Shown: positions 8,413-16,111 of the stretch, piece after piece | How positions within the stretch are numbered: the first letter of the stretch is position 1 | How the letters are laid out: each line of letters begins with the position of its first letter | Assembly: GCA_031424495.1 (NCBI GenBank) | Contig: JANPHP010000019.1 | Location: 1-19,617 of the forward strand | Source: JADKCL01 sp031424495 | Lineage (GTDB): Bacteria > Bacteroidota > Bacteroidia > J057 > JADKCL01 | DNA length: 19,617 nt | Reading direction: 5' to 3' | The notes under the pieces: generated by a model | What the model was told of the DNA's origin: nothing | Seen by the model: the letters and a program-made list of their open reading frames with translations, nothing else | The model's database searches: none | Translations under genes and position numbers: made by a program

Positions 8413-8572
8413 GTGGTGGGATTGAGTGGCTTGGAGGAGCGCAGGTATCCTTAACTCATTCATCCTTAATCACTCATCCACCATTGTTCATCCTGAATCA
8501 TTCATTGTTTTGGTTGTGGAATTTTTGATTTGGCCACGTCTTGACATTAATATTTACTGTTATCAAAATGTC

Positions 8573-9286
8573 ATGGCTGCAAAAACGCTTTTTACGCGAC
8601 TGAATGAGACGCTGGATCTACGCTACAATCGGGAACATGGTATTTGGCTTACGAGCGGACTTACGCTCAGGCGGTTGATCGGCTTCTTGGGACTTGCTTT
8701 GCCTTGGGTTTTGTTGCTCTTGCTATGGATAGTCAATGGACGCTTTGGTCCCTTGGACTCGATCAGCCACTACTATTATACCCGCATCAGCACGGTGTTT
8801 GTGATCGTGATGGGGCTCATGGGTGTGTTCCTGATAGTGTACAAAGGGCGGTCGCCTTTGGAATTTTACGTCTCGACGGTTGCGGGCATCGCCGCGTTTT
8901 GTGTGATCCTGTTCCCCACCGACAATATTTGTCTGGGCGATCAGGCTTGCGCCGTGACGCACCTGAACGATGTACCCCAGCGGGTCACGTTTCACTTGAT
9001 CGCAGCGGGCATTTTCCTACTTTGCCTTGCATTCATGTCCATCTTCCTCTTTACCCAATCAGATAAGAAGGTCTATAATTTCCCCCACCGCAAGGTCATC
9101 CGCAACCGCATCTATGTTGCCTGCGGCGTCCTGATGGTGATCGCTGTCGTCTGCGTGCTCTTGCTCGACAAGCTCGCGCCCGACTTCTACGCAGCGCACC
9201 GCATGACTTTCTGGCTAGAAACGGTTGCGGTGGATGCTTTTGGGGTTTCTTGGTTGGTCAAGGGGAGTACTTTGTTTCGGGATTGA
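8573..9286 (+). CDS. Conserved multi-pass membrane protein (about six helices), function unknown
   Basis: 237 residues from the ATG at 8573 (MAAKTLFTRLNE). The frame extends up to 8426, but the added part is translated intergenic repeat-like sequence without protein character. Probable transmembrane helices lie at about 34-55, 72-90, 98-115, 138-160, 178-198 and 212-229. The motif SISHYYYT-RISTVFV (residues 63-77) followed by GVFLIVYKG and later FPTDN marks a widespread family of small uncharacterised membrane proteins with an S-S-YYYT signature. A loop at 118-132 holds two Cys (NICLGDQACAV) and may lie on the outer face. It is transcribed away from the solute-binding protein gene. A TTTG-N18-TATTTACT sequence at 8529-8558 is a weak promoter candidate, with a start point only a few bases before the ATG. 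Confidence 0.85.
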   Translation: MAAKTLFTRLNETLDLRYNREHGIWLTSGLTLRRLIGFLGLALPWVLLLLLWIVNGRFGPLDSISHYYYTRISTVFVIVMGLMGVFLIVYKGRSPLEFYVSTVAGIAAFCVILFPTDNICLGDQACAVTHLNDVPQRVTFHLIAAGIFLLCLAFMSIFLFTQSDKKVYNFPHRKVIRNRIYVACGVLMVIAVVCVLLLDKLAPDFYAAHRMTFWLETVAVDAFGVSWLVKGSTLFRD

Positions 9287-9489
9287 AGGGGGCTATTGCT
9301 TTCGCCTTTATGCTGAGGATGCTGTCGAGCTTTCGAATGTTGGTATCGTTCTGCAAGGCCGCAATTCCATTTTGCGACTCGATCGGTCGAGATCAAACAA
9401 TGAGATAGTTTCAAAGAATGAATTTCTCGACCGAAATGAGCCATTCCCCCCAAAAAATCTCCCGATCTTAGCCCCCCGCAAGAAAAGAG

Positions 9490-11988
9490 ATGCCACCTCA
9501 ACCCATCACCGACCTTCCCATCCTGGAAATCGTCCCAGCGCTCCTCCGAGCGCTGGAGAGCCACCCGATTGTGATCTTGGAGGCGCCGCCGGGGGCGGGC
9601 AAGTCTACCGAGCTGCCGCTGCATTTGTTGCAGGCCCCTTGGCTGCAAGGGCAAAAGATGCTCATGCTACAACCCCGTCGCCTTGCGGCGCGGGCTGTGG
9701 CCACCCGTCTGGCAGCGCGTCTGGACGAATCCGTCGGGGAAACTGCCGGCTACCGCGTGCGCTTTGAGCGCAAGGTGAGCGCGCAGACCCGCATCGAGGT
9801 GCTCACCGAGGGGCTGCTCACGCGGCAGATCCAGCAAGACAATGCTTTGGAAGGCATCGGGCTGCTCATTTTTGACGAATTTCATGAACGTTCGCTCCAT
9901 GCGGACCTCGCCCTCGTGCTCGCGCGGCAGGTGCAGGAGGTGCTGCGCGACGACCTGCGCATCCTCATCATGTCGGCTACGCTCGACACGGCGGCCCTCT
10001 CCTCGCTGCTCGGCAATGCGCCGATCATCACGAGCCAAGGACGGCAACACCCGATCGCGGTGCGCTACGCGCCCCCCGCCGAGGGTCAGCGACTCGAAGG
10101 CCATGTCGCCGCTACGGTGCGCAAAGCGCTCCGCGAAGACACGGGCGACATCCTCGTATTCCTGCCCGGCGCCGCCGAGATCGGCCGCGTGGCCGAGGCG
10201 CTGTATGAAAATCTGCCAACGGGCATCCGCCTGCACCTTTTGTATGGCGACCTGCCGCTGGCGCAGCAGCAAGACGCCATCGTGCCCGACCCTGAGGGAA
10301 GGCGCAAAGTGGTGCTGGCCACGACGATTGCCGAGACCAGCTTGACCATCGAGGGCGTCCATGTAGTCATCGACGCTGGGCTGTCGCGCGTGCCGCGCTT
10401 CGACCCGCGCTCAGGGCTCACGCGTTTGGAGACGCTGAGCGTGACCCGCGACGCCGCCGATCAACGCGCAGGCCGCGCAGGCCGCCTCGGCCCGGGCATC
10501 GCCTACCGGCTCTGGGCCGAGGGCAGCCACCAATACCTGCAAGCACAGCGCGAACCCGAAATCCTGCAAGCCGACCTCGCGCCCATGGCCCTCGAATTGG
10601 CCTTTTGGGGTGTGACCGACATGCTGGACTTGGGCTGGCCCACGCCCCCGCCTGTCGGGCACTTGAACCAAGCGCTGGAGCTGCTCACGCAGCTCGACGC
10701 GCTCGAAAATGGCCGCATCACGGCGCGTGGCAAGGATTTGCTGCGTCTGCCGACGCATCCGAGGCTGGCGCACATGCTCGCTGCAGGCGAGGCGCTGGGG
10801 TTCGCTGGCCTCGCCTGCGACATTGCGGCGCTGCTGGAGGAGCGCGATCCGCTCCCACGCGAGACGGGCGCTGACTTGTGCCTGCGCTTGGACGCGTTGC
10901 GCTTGCACCGCTTGGGCGAGCGCACGCAGGGCGAGCGTGCGGGGCTGAGCAAGCTGGAACAGCTCTCCCAAGCTTGGCGCAAGATCTTGCGTTGCGCGGC
11001 GCATGACAGGCCCGTGCAGGGCTTTGAGGCAGGCCGATTGTTGGCTGCAGCTTACCCGGAGCGCGTCGCGCGGCGGGTGGGCCATCATCCGCCCGCTTAC
11101 AGGTTGGGGAATGGGCGGCGGGGTAGCTTGATGGGCCACGATGCGCTGGCCGACCATGAGTGGCTGGCGATCGGGTTGATGGATGCGGGCTTGCAAGAGG
11201 GCAAGATTTACCTGGCGGCGCCCTTGGATCCGCAGGACTTGAAGGGGCAGATGCAGACGCATGCGGTGCTGCATTGGGACCGTGCGCAAGGACAATTGGT
11301 GGCGCAAACCGAGCTGCGGCTAGGAGCGCTCTTGGTGTCGAGCAAGCCGATGACCAAGCTCGACGATGCGGCTTGTGTACCGATTTTGTGCGCGGCGATC
11401 CGGGAGCAGCCCGATTTGTTGCCTTGGAGCGAGGCGGCTGTCGAGTGGCAGGCGCGGGTCTTAAGTTTGCGGGCTTGGCGGGCGAATGAAGATTGGCCAG
11501 ATGTATCGACCGAGGCTTTGCTGGTGGATTTGGAGGAATGGCTGGGGCCCTACATCGGGGCTTTGCGCAAGAGGGATGACTTCAAACGCATCGATCTGAT
11601 GGGTTTGCTGAGCGCAAAATTGCCCTGGGCCATGCAGCAACAATTGGATGCATTGGCACCGCAAAAAATCGAAGTGCCAACGGGCTCGCAGATCAAGCTG
11701 GAATATTTTACCGATGGACGCGCGCCAATCTTGGCGGTGCGCTTGCAGGAGATGTTTGGGCAGATGGATACGCCGACCGTGAATCAGGGTCGCAATCCAG
11801 TGTTGATACACCTGCTGTCACCCGCCTATCGCCCCTGCGCGGTGACGCAAGACTTAAGGAGTTTTTGGGTGAATGCCTATGCCGATACGCGCAAAGACTT
11901 GCGAGGGCGGTATCCCAAGCATAGTTGGCCAGAAGATCCCTTGACGGCAGAGGCCGTGCGCGGGGTGAAGCGGAAGCCAAGGCCCTGA
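9490..11988 (+). CDS. hrpB: ATP-dependent RNA helicase HrpB (DEAH family)
   Basis: 832 residues, close to the roughly 810-840 usual for HrpB. Helicase motifs in order: Walker A APPGAGKST (32-40), PRRLAAR (62-68), DEFHER (129-134), MSATLD (161-166), TTIAETSLTIEG (278-289) and QRAGRAGR (325-332). The helicase-associated part and the HrpB-specific C-terminus follow, with a late SPAYRPCAVTQDLRSFW and GRYPKHSWPEDP near the end. This last pattern separates HrpB from HrpA, which is much longer. The family is thought to unwind RNA in the cytoplasm; its physiological role is poorly known. The ATG at 9490 follows a purine-rich AAGAAAAGAG that could serve as ribosome binding site. The 203 bp before it hold no gene, only short palindromes around CTCGATCGGTCGAG (9388). 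The first two thirds are visibly richer in G+C than the last third and the neighbouring genes. Confidence 0.96.
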   Translation: MPPQPITDLPILEIVPALLRALESHPIVILEAPPGAGKSTELPLHLLQAPWLQGQKMLMLQPRRLAARAVATRLAARLDESVGETAGYRVRFERKVSAQTRIEVLTEGLLTRQIQQDNALEGIGLLIFDEFHERSLHADLALVLARQVQEVLRDDLRILIMSATLDTAALSSLLGNAPIITSQGRQHPIAVRYAPPAEGQRLEGHVAATVRKALREDTGDILVFLPGAAEIGRVAEALYENLPTGIRLHLLYGDLPLAQQQDAIVPDPEGRRKVVLATTIAETSLTIEGVHVVIDAGLSRVPRFDPRSGLTRLETLSVTRDAADQRAGRAGRLGPGIAYRLWAEGSHQYLQAQREPEILQADLAPMALELAFWGVTDMLDLGWPTPPPVGHLNQALELLTQLDALENGRITARGKDLLRLPTHPRLAHMLAAGEALGFAGLACDIAALLEERDPLPRETGADLCLRLDALRLHRLGERTQGERAGLSKLEQLSQAWRKILRCAAHDRPVQGFEAGRLLAAAYPERVARRVGHHPPAYRLGNGRRGSLMGHDALADHEWLAIGLMDAGLQEGKIYLAAPLDPQDLKGQMQTHAVLHWDRAQGQLVAQTELRLGALLVSSKPMTKLDDAACVPILCAAIREQPDLLPWSEAAVEWQARVLSLRAWRANEDWPDVSTEALLVDLEEWLGPYIGALRKRDDFKRIDLMGLLSAKLPWAMQQQLDALAPQKIEVPTGSQIKLEYFTDGRAPILAVRLQEMFGQMDTPTVNQGRNPVLIHLLSPAYRPCAVTQDLRSFWVNAYADTRKDLRGRYPKHSWPEDPLTAEAVRGVKRKPRP

Positions 11989-12380
11989 TCACTAAGCTTC
12001 TTCGTTTGGTGCGTTTTGGATGCAAGTCAATGGCGCATTCCACATCAATATTTGTATTTTATTACACGTGCAATTTTAGTTTTCGTCCCTATCATTGCGG
12101 ATTGCGAACCAATTGAATTGATCATTCTAGCAAAATTTACCATGCTCGAAAGCTCATTTTTACAACCTATATTTCTGAAATGCATCTTTTTTGCCATTTC
12201 TAATTCTGTTTGGCGATCAATCTTTAGAAAGTGCCCTAGGTCATTCATTTAGTCATGTGCCATAAAATATTACATGTGTTTTGTTGTAATCTTCGTCAAT
12301 GTGTTTTGTTGCTGCCGAAAATATGTCCAGCTTCATGATTGGGGATCGCTATTTGTTGAATTCAATCACACGAAACTGGT
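11989..12380. other. AT-rich intergenic region without a gene
   Basis: 392 bp between hrpB and the next gene, clearly richer in A+T than both. Short open frames on both strands (for example 12016-12252 and 12045-12248) show no protein character. No hairpin with a T-run ends hrpB. The only structure I find is the 13-bp direct repeat at 12274 and 12299 and the TTACA-TGTAA inverted repeat around its first copy. Promoter signals for the downstream gene presumably lie here, but no full TTTG / TAnnTTTG match is convincing. Confidence 0.7.
12271..12311 (+). repeat. Exact 13-bp direct repeat upstream of a T9SS cargo gene
   Basis: ATGTGTTTTGTTG occurs at 12274-12286 and again at 12299-12311, 25 bp apart. 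The first copy lies inside an inverted repeat, TTACA (12270-12274) and TGTAA (12285-12289). The spacing is about two and a half helix turns. It lies 70-110 bp before the start codon at 12381 and could be a regulator site or part of a promoter; the sequence alone does not decide. Confidence 0.6.
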
Positions 12381-14051
12381 ATGGGTATGTTCAAGGAATT
12401 GCACAAAAGTTCTTGGTTGTTATTGTTAATGTGTGCCATGTTTCCTTTGCGGATGCAGGCGCAAATACAATCAACGCAGCCCGACGGGGAAGGTACAATT
12501 TTGCGGGAAGCCATCGGCGTGGCCAGTGGAGCGCGATCAGGTAATAATCTGCAAGAGCCGCTCATGCTGCTGCCCCCGGGCAATGACAATTGTGCTTCGG
12601 CGACCACCCTCACGGTGGGTGCGGCTTGCATCACGGGTACCTCCAATGGTGCAAGTTTACAAAGCGGCGAATACGTCTGCCTCAGCGGCGGTGGCGGCGT
12701 CTCTGAAGAAACCGTTTGGTACCGTTTCACGGCGACGGCGACATCAATGGTCTTAGGGGTGGTGCTCACCAACTCGACCAATTGCGCGACGGTTTTGGCG
12801 GTCTATGGCCCCTTTGCGCCGGGCGGGGGCTGCTTGCCGAATGCGGGAAGCCAGATTCTGTGCCAAAACATGGGGCTCATCGACCCTGGCTTCCATCCGC
12901 TGCTCACAGGTCTCACGATCGGTCAGCAATACTTGGTGCAAGTGCAAGGCAACAATTGTGGCGGCGGCAACGATCGTTTTGTAAATTTCTGCATCAGCCT
13001 GAACACCGTTTCCTCCAACAACAGCGCTGGTACTGCCTCTGTGATCAACAACTGTGGTGTAGCCTTCACAGGGGGCACCACGGGTGGGCACTACGCAAAT
13101 GGCACCTCGATCGGAGCCAACAATCTCGACAACAATGTGGGCACGAGCATCACCGGGGCGAGCGAGGTCGGCGACGACGTGACCTTTGTGATCAACAATG
13201 TCTCCTGGTTCACATTCTGCAACGGCAACCTGAGCGCCTGCACTTGGAGCATCCTGCTCAATACCGTGACCAATTGCCTCTTGCCCGCGCCCAACGCAGG
13301 GGTGCAAGCGGCGGTCTTCACTGGTACGCCCGCAGCGCTGGTCAATGTCGCCATAAGCCCCAGCAACATTCCTCCAGGAGGCAGCTTTGCTTCGGGCAGT
13401 TTCTCAGTCGGCGCGAGTCAGTGCGCCTACGTGATGGTCGACGGATTTGCGGGAGACGAATGCAATTACAACCTCACGCTTACCAATGTTTCCTGCGGCT
13501 GCGTTGTGCTGCCCGTGGAGCTGGCATTTCTTTCAGGGCGCAACTTCGCGACGCAAATCCATCTCGATTGGATGATGGCGGCACAGGAGGGATTGACGAG
13601 TTTTGAGATCGAGCGCAGTGCAGATGGGAACAAGTTTTTGCCATTGGCTCAAAACCTGCTGGTGGTCGCCGAGCAAGGGCATCGTTATGTATTTGCCGAT
13701 CAGGCTCCATTGGCGGGCTGGAATTATTACCGCTTGCATGCACAGGATGCCGACGGCAATCGGGTCGGATTGAATACGGTTGCCGTTTTCAGGGAGCAAG
13801 GCGCGGGATTGGACCTCTTGGCAAGCGTCGTGGCGACGCAGTTGCAGCTCGATGTGAACAGTCCTGCGACGGGCTTGGGCCAAGTGGTGGTGACCGACTT
13901 GCAGGGCAAGGAAGTGATGCAAGAAGCGATGCAACTGGGGGTAGGCCGCAATCGGTTGCAATATGATGTGAGCGCCCTTGCAAAAGGAATGTATGTCTTG
14001 CATTTGGTGCAGGGCGATCAAAACGTGGTGAAGAAGGTGGTGGTGCGTTGA
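12381..14051 (+). CDS. T9SS-exported secreted protein with type A sorting domain
   Basis: 556 residues from the ATG at 12381; an ATG two codons later is equally possible. A signal peptide is visible (hydrophobic residues 11-21, cleavage probably after RMQA, residue 27). The mature part begins with a PGNDNCASATTL / TVWYRFTATAT segment typical of Bacteroidota secreted proteins with PPC-like beta-sandwich domains, followed by a second, related segment rich in Asn, Gly, Ser and Cys. A linker module follows from LPVELAFLSGR (about 384) through IHLDWMMAAQEGLTSFEIERS to WNYYRLHAQDADG, which commonly precedes sorting domains. The C-terminal 75 residues form the type A sorting domain (VVVTDLQGK, KGMYVLHLVQG, KKVVVR); its usual YPNP start is lost. 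There is no enzyme motif; I infer a surface or released structural or binding protein. Confidence 0.88.
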   Translation: MGMFKELHKSSWLLLLMCAMFPLRMQAQIQSTQPDGEGTILREAIGVASGARSGNNLQEPLMLLPPGNDNCASATTLTVGAACITGTSNGASLQSGEYVCLSGGGGVSEETVWYRFTATATSMVLGVVLTNSTNCATVLAVYGPFAPGGGCLPNAGSQILCQNMGLIDPGFHPLLTGLTIGQQYLVQVQGNNCGGGNDRFVNFCISLNTVSSNNSAGTASVINNCGVAFTGGTTGGHYANGTSIGANNLDNNVGTSITGASEVGDDVTFVINNVSWFTFCNGNLSACTWSILLNTVTNCLLPAPNAGVQAAVFTGTPAALVNVAISPSNIPPGGSFASGSFSVGASQCAYVMVDGFAGDECNYNLTLTNVSCGCVVLPVELAFLSGRNFATQIHLDWMMAAQEGLTSFEIERSADGNKFLPLAQNLLVVAEQGHRYVFADQAPLAGWNYYRLHAQDADGNRVGLNTVAVFREQGAGLDLLASVVATQLQLDVNSPATGLGQVVVTDLQGKEVMQEAMQLGVGRNRLQYDVSALAKGMYVLHLVQGDQNVVKKVVVR

Positions 14052-14128
14052 GGGTTGGTGGTCTTTGGCCATTTCACGGTGCCGGGCGAGTAGGTCCTAT
14101 TTCTCTCCTGATACCAGAATGCTCAGGA

Positions 14129-14542
14129 TCACCGACCCAGCACTACCGTCTGGCTCGATATCCGATTACCTAATCGCAGCTGCACGCAATAGATCCCCGA
14201 TGGCCAACCTTGGGTATCGATCATGGATGTTTGTCCATAGATCGCTTGTGCCATGACCCATCGACCATCCGCCGCAAAAACTGAAAGCGTGCCATTGACC
14301 TCGAATGTGCCAGCTAGCCGAACCCAAAAATTGCCCTGGCTGGGATTGGGGTAGATGGCCAAATCTGTCGCGGATACTGGCCCGACGCCCGTGAGTACAT
14401 TCAGCAATTTTGTGACGGCGAGGCTTTGAGCGTCATTGCCGTTGCATCCCACGCTGCTTATAAGGCTAGCATAGGAGCGCTTACATCCACGATTACCGAT
14501 AGTTGAATACTTACCTACAAAAAATGCAGACGCCCAATCCGC
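14129..14542 (-). pseudogene. Orphan T9SS type A sorting domain, in frame behind the esterase stop codon
   Basis: The frame is open from just after the esterase TAG (14545-14543) to a TGA at 14131-14129, 138 codons. It has no ATG; the first possible start is the GTG at 14452 (VGCNGNDAQ). The last 80 residues form a good type A sorting domain: DLAIYPNPSQGNFWV, a TLSVFAADGRWV strand, WPSGIYCVQLRLG and QTVVLGR. There is no signal peptide and no passenger domain, so as an independent gene it could not be exported. The likeliest reading is the remaining 3' end of another T9SS cargo gene whose front was lost. Alternatives are a tandem second sorting domain cut off by the TAG, or occasional stop-codon readthrough. 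The 77 bp between it and the neighbouring convergent gene end hold nothing recognisable. Confidence 0.6.
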
Positions 14543-15685
14543 CTACTCGACAACAAGCCTCACTTGCTCGGTCCAAGACTTGCCGCTCAGGCGCAGGAGG
14601 TACATGCCCGCAGGCAGTTTGTTGCCATCGACGGTGAGTAGATTCTCACCAATCTGGCCTTGGGTCGCGCCGCTACGCTGGGCACGCCCTTGCACGTCGA
14701 TGAGCGTCCACGCAATGCCTTCATTCCGCTCCAACTTCAAATTGACCTGAAAATCACCGCTGCTTGGATTGGGGAATACCTGCAAACCGTGGCCCTGCTG
14801 AGGCTGGGTGACTGCCGTGGCTGCGTTGGGATGCTGATATTTGTTGAAGAAGCGCCAGATTTCGCGGGTGTAGAAGATGTCATTGGTGGGGCCGAGCCAT
14901 ACGTGGTCGGCGCCGTAAACCTTGTAGTGCTCGACGCCATAGTTGTGGTCGCAGCCCGACCACTCGATGTGGTCGACCGTGTACCCGTCGTTGAAGAGGT
15001 CGGGCATGTGCGTGGTGTCGGGCCCAAGGGTGCAGGCATTGTTGGTGACCCAGTGCTGCAACGTGGGCGCGGTCGACATACCAAAGGTGTTGGCGGTATA
15101 GCTGATCGTGGCGTCGGCGGTGCCGTGGAAATGCAAGACGGGCACAGCACGCCCCGGCTGGCAATTCAGCGCCGTGCCGATGGTACCCGCGACAGCACCG
15201 ATGGCAGCGATGCGGTTGTTGAGTTCGCAGGCGAGGCGGTGGCACATGAACGCGCCGAGCGAGAAGCCGCAGGCATAGACGCGGTTGGGGTTGATGTTGT
15301 AGTGCGCCGCCATCGAGTCGATGAGGGCATTGATGAAGCCGACATCGTCGATCGAGCCATTGAGCGTGAAGCCAAATGCACTCGCGCCAGAGTTCCAAGC
15401 GGTCGAGCCCGAGAGCTGGTCGAGCAGGGCTTGCGGCGTGACGACGATAAAATTGGCGGTGTCGGCAAAGTAGTTGAGGCCGATGCCCGAGAAATTGGTC
15501 ATGTCGTCGCCAAGACCATGCAGGGCGATGACCAGGGGCACGGCTGTGCTGCCGTCGTAGATGGCAGGCACATATTGCCGGTATTGGCGCACCTGCCCGC
15601 CAAAGGTGAAGGTGTGATTGCTGAATTGGCTCCATCCGCTGGAGGCGAGCAGGGCGAGCAATAGGATGGTGATCAAGCGTTTCAT
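14543..15685 (-). CDS. Secreted PHB-depolymerase/feruloyl-esterase-like hydrolase with T9SS sorting domain
   Basis: 380 residues. The signal peptide MKRLITILLLALLASSGWSQ is at the start. The alpha/beta-hydrolase of the LpqC / esterase-PHB type spans about 28-285: oxyanion region ALHGLGDDM (54-62), nucleophile elbow GFSLGA with Ser142, Asp191 in HGTAD, and His261 in GADHVWLG. This family cleaves esters such as poly-3-hydroxybutyrate or feruloyl and acetyl esters on plant polysaccharides; the substrate cannot be told from the sequence. A short Gln-rich linker leads to the type A sorting domain (LQVFPNPSSGDF, about 301-312, ending VRLVVE), so export to the cell surface or medium by T9SS is expected. 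The gene diverges from the T9SS cargo gene to the right, and a second, orphan sorting domain follows its stop codon in the same frame. Confidence 0.92.
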   Translation of the reverse strand: MKRLITILLLALLASSGWSQFSNHTFTFGGQVRQYRQYVPAIYDGSTAVPLVIALHGLGDDMTNFSGIGLNYFADTANFIVVTPQALLDQLSGSTAWNSGASAFGFTLNGSIDDVGFINALIDSMAAHYNINPNRVYACGFSLGAFMCHRLACELNNRIAAIGAVAGTIGTALNCQPGRAVPVLHFHGTADATISYTANTFGMSTAPTLQHWVTNNACTLGPDTTHMPDLFNDGYTVDHIEWSGCDHNYGVEHYKVYGADHVWLGPTNDIFYTREIWRFFNKYQHPNAATAVTQPQQGHGLQVFPNPSSGDFQVNLKLERNEGIAWTLIDVQGRAQRSGATQGQIGENLLTVDGNKLPAGMYLLRLSGKSWTEQVRLVVE

Positions 15686-15826
15686 GCCTACAAGTTAGCG
15701 ATCTGATGCTTAAAAAAGGCCATTCACCGGAAATTTTGCTCAGCGCTTTGGGGGATGCAGGTGGCGGGAATGTTTTATAGGTACGATTTTAAGAATTAGG
15801 GTAAGCAATTTTTTGATGGACGAGAT

Positions 15827-15847
15827 CTGGGCCGCGAGTCGGCCCAG
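15827..15847 (+). terminator. Terminator-like hairpin, copy 1
   Basis: CTGGGCCG (15827-15834), loop CGAGT, CGGCCCAG (15840-15847), then GTTCATTTT. The stem is perfect and GC-rich, but the T-run is interrupted. No gene ends just upstream on this strand. Confidence 0.45.
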
Positions 15848-15968
15848 GTTCATTTTAGGGAGGTGTATTGGCCTCGGATCCCTGACTCGGAATTCATCCC
15901 GAAAAATAAATCTTCCAGGCTTGGGGGAATGCCATTCAACCGCTGTATTGACCTTAGAATTTGCAATT

Positions 15969-15997
15969 TTTGTTTTAGAATTAGGGTTATAGTTTTG
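15969..15997 (+). promoter_or_regulatory. Candidate Bacteroidota-type promoter ahead of hairpin copy 2
   Basis: TTTG (15969-15972), 17 bp, TAGTTTTG (15990-15997). The second box is a perfect TAnnTTTG; the spacing is at the short end of the range known from Flavobacterium-type promoters. The start point would be near 16004, just before the hairpin and about 108 nt before the ATG at 16112. Confidence 0.5.
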
Positions 15998-16011
15998 TTG
16001 ATAGACGAGAA

Positions 16012-16040
16012 CTGGGCCGCGTTACGGCCCAGGTTTTTTT
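16012..16040 (+). terminator. Intrinsic terminator or attenuator, hairpin copy 2
   Basis: CTGGGCCG (16012-16019), loop CGTTA, CGGCCCAG (16025-16032), then G and seven T (16034-16040). By structure it is a strong rho-independent terminator. It stands in the leader of the gene at 16112 and behind a candidate promoter, with no gene ending upstream, so an attenuator or the end of a very short RNA is possible. Confidence 0.65.
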
Positions 16041-16111
16041 GAAAATTGCCCATTCTTTGCTAGATTGCTTCGTTGGAGCTATCCCCATTCTTTCTTTTAC
16101 ACCCTCCCGTT

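Larger units (their letters stand above)
15792..16040 (+). repeat. Two copies, 185 bp apart, of a hairpin-bearing intergenic element
   Basis: AGAATTAGGGT (15792 and 15977), a T-rich stretch, GAT-GACGAGA, and a hairpin CTGGGCCG / CGGCCCAG followed by GGTT recur at a constant offset of 185 bp. The outer motifs and the stem are conserved and the five-base loop differs (CGAGT; CGTTA). Both copies have the same orientation. They lie in the 426 bp (15686-16111) between two divergently transcribed T9SS cargo genes; the rest of this gap contains no gene that I can support. Confidence 0.88.

Noticed and set aside
8265..8528. Open frame of 87 codons through the heptamer array
   Set aside because: Its protein is only a translation of AGTTCRG repeats (EFRVRSS-like), with no start signal and no domain; seven-base units do not keep a frame under length change.
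8541..8566. TTGACA and TATCAA as a sigma-70 promoter for the membrane protein gene
   Set aside because: The spacing is only 14 bp and Bacteroidota promoters do not follow this consensus.
8426..8572. N-terminal extension of the membrane protein
   Set aside because: The added 49 residues come from intergenic low-complexity sequence; the ATG at 8573 gives a normal N-terminus.
9187..9654. Minus-strand frame of 155 codons across the gap before hrpB
   Set aside because: It overlaps the ends of two well-supported genes and shows no protein character.
10411..11307. Minus-strand frame of 298 codons within hrpB
   Set aside because: It is a shadow in G+C-rich coding DNA; the plus frame carries all helicase motifs.
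12016..12252. Small overlapping frames on both strands in the AT-rich gap
   Set aside because: No ribosome binding site, no recognisable motif, and both strands are open over the same stretch, as expected by chance.
15850..16053. Minus-strand frame of 67 codons in the divergent gap
   Set aside because: It runs through the second hairpin repeat and has no protein features.
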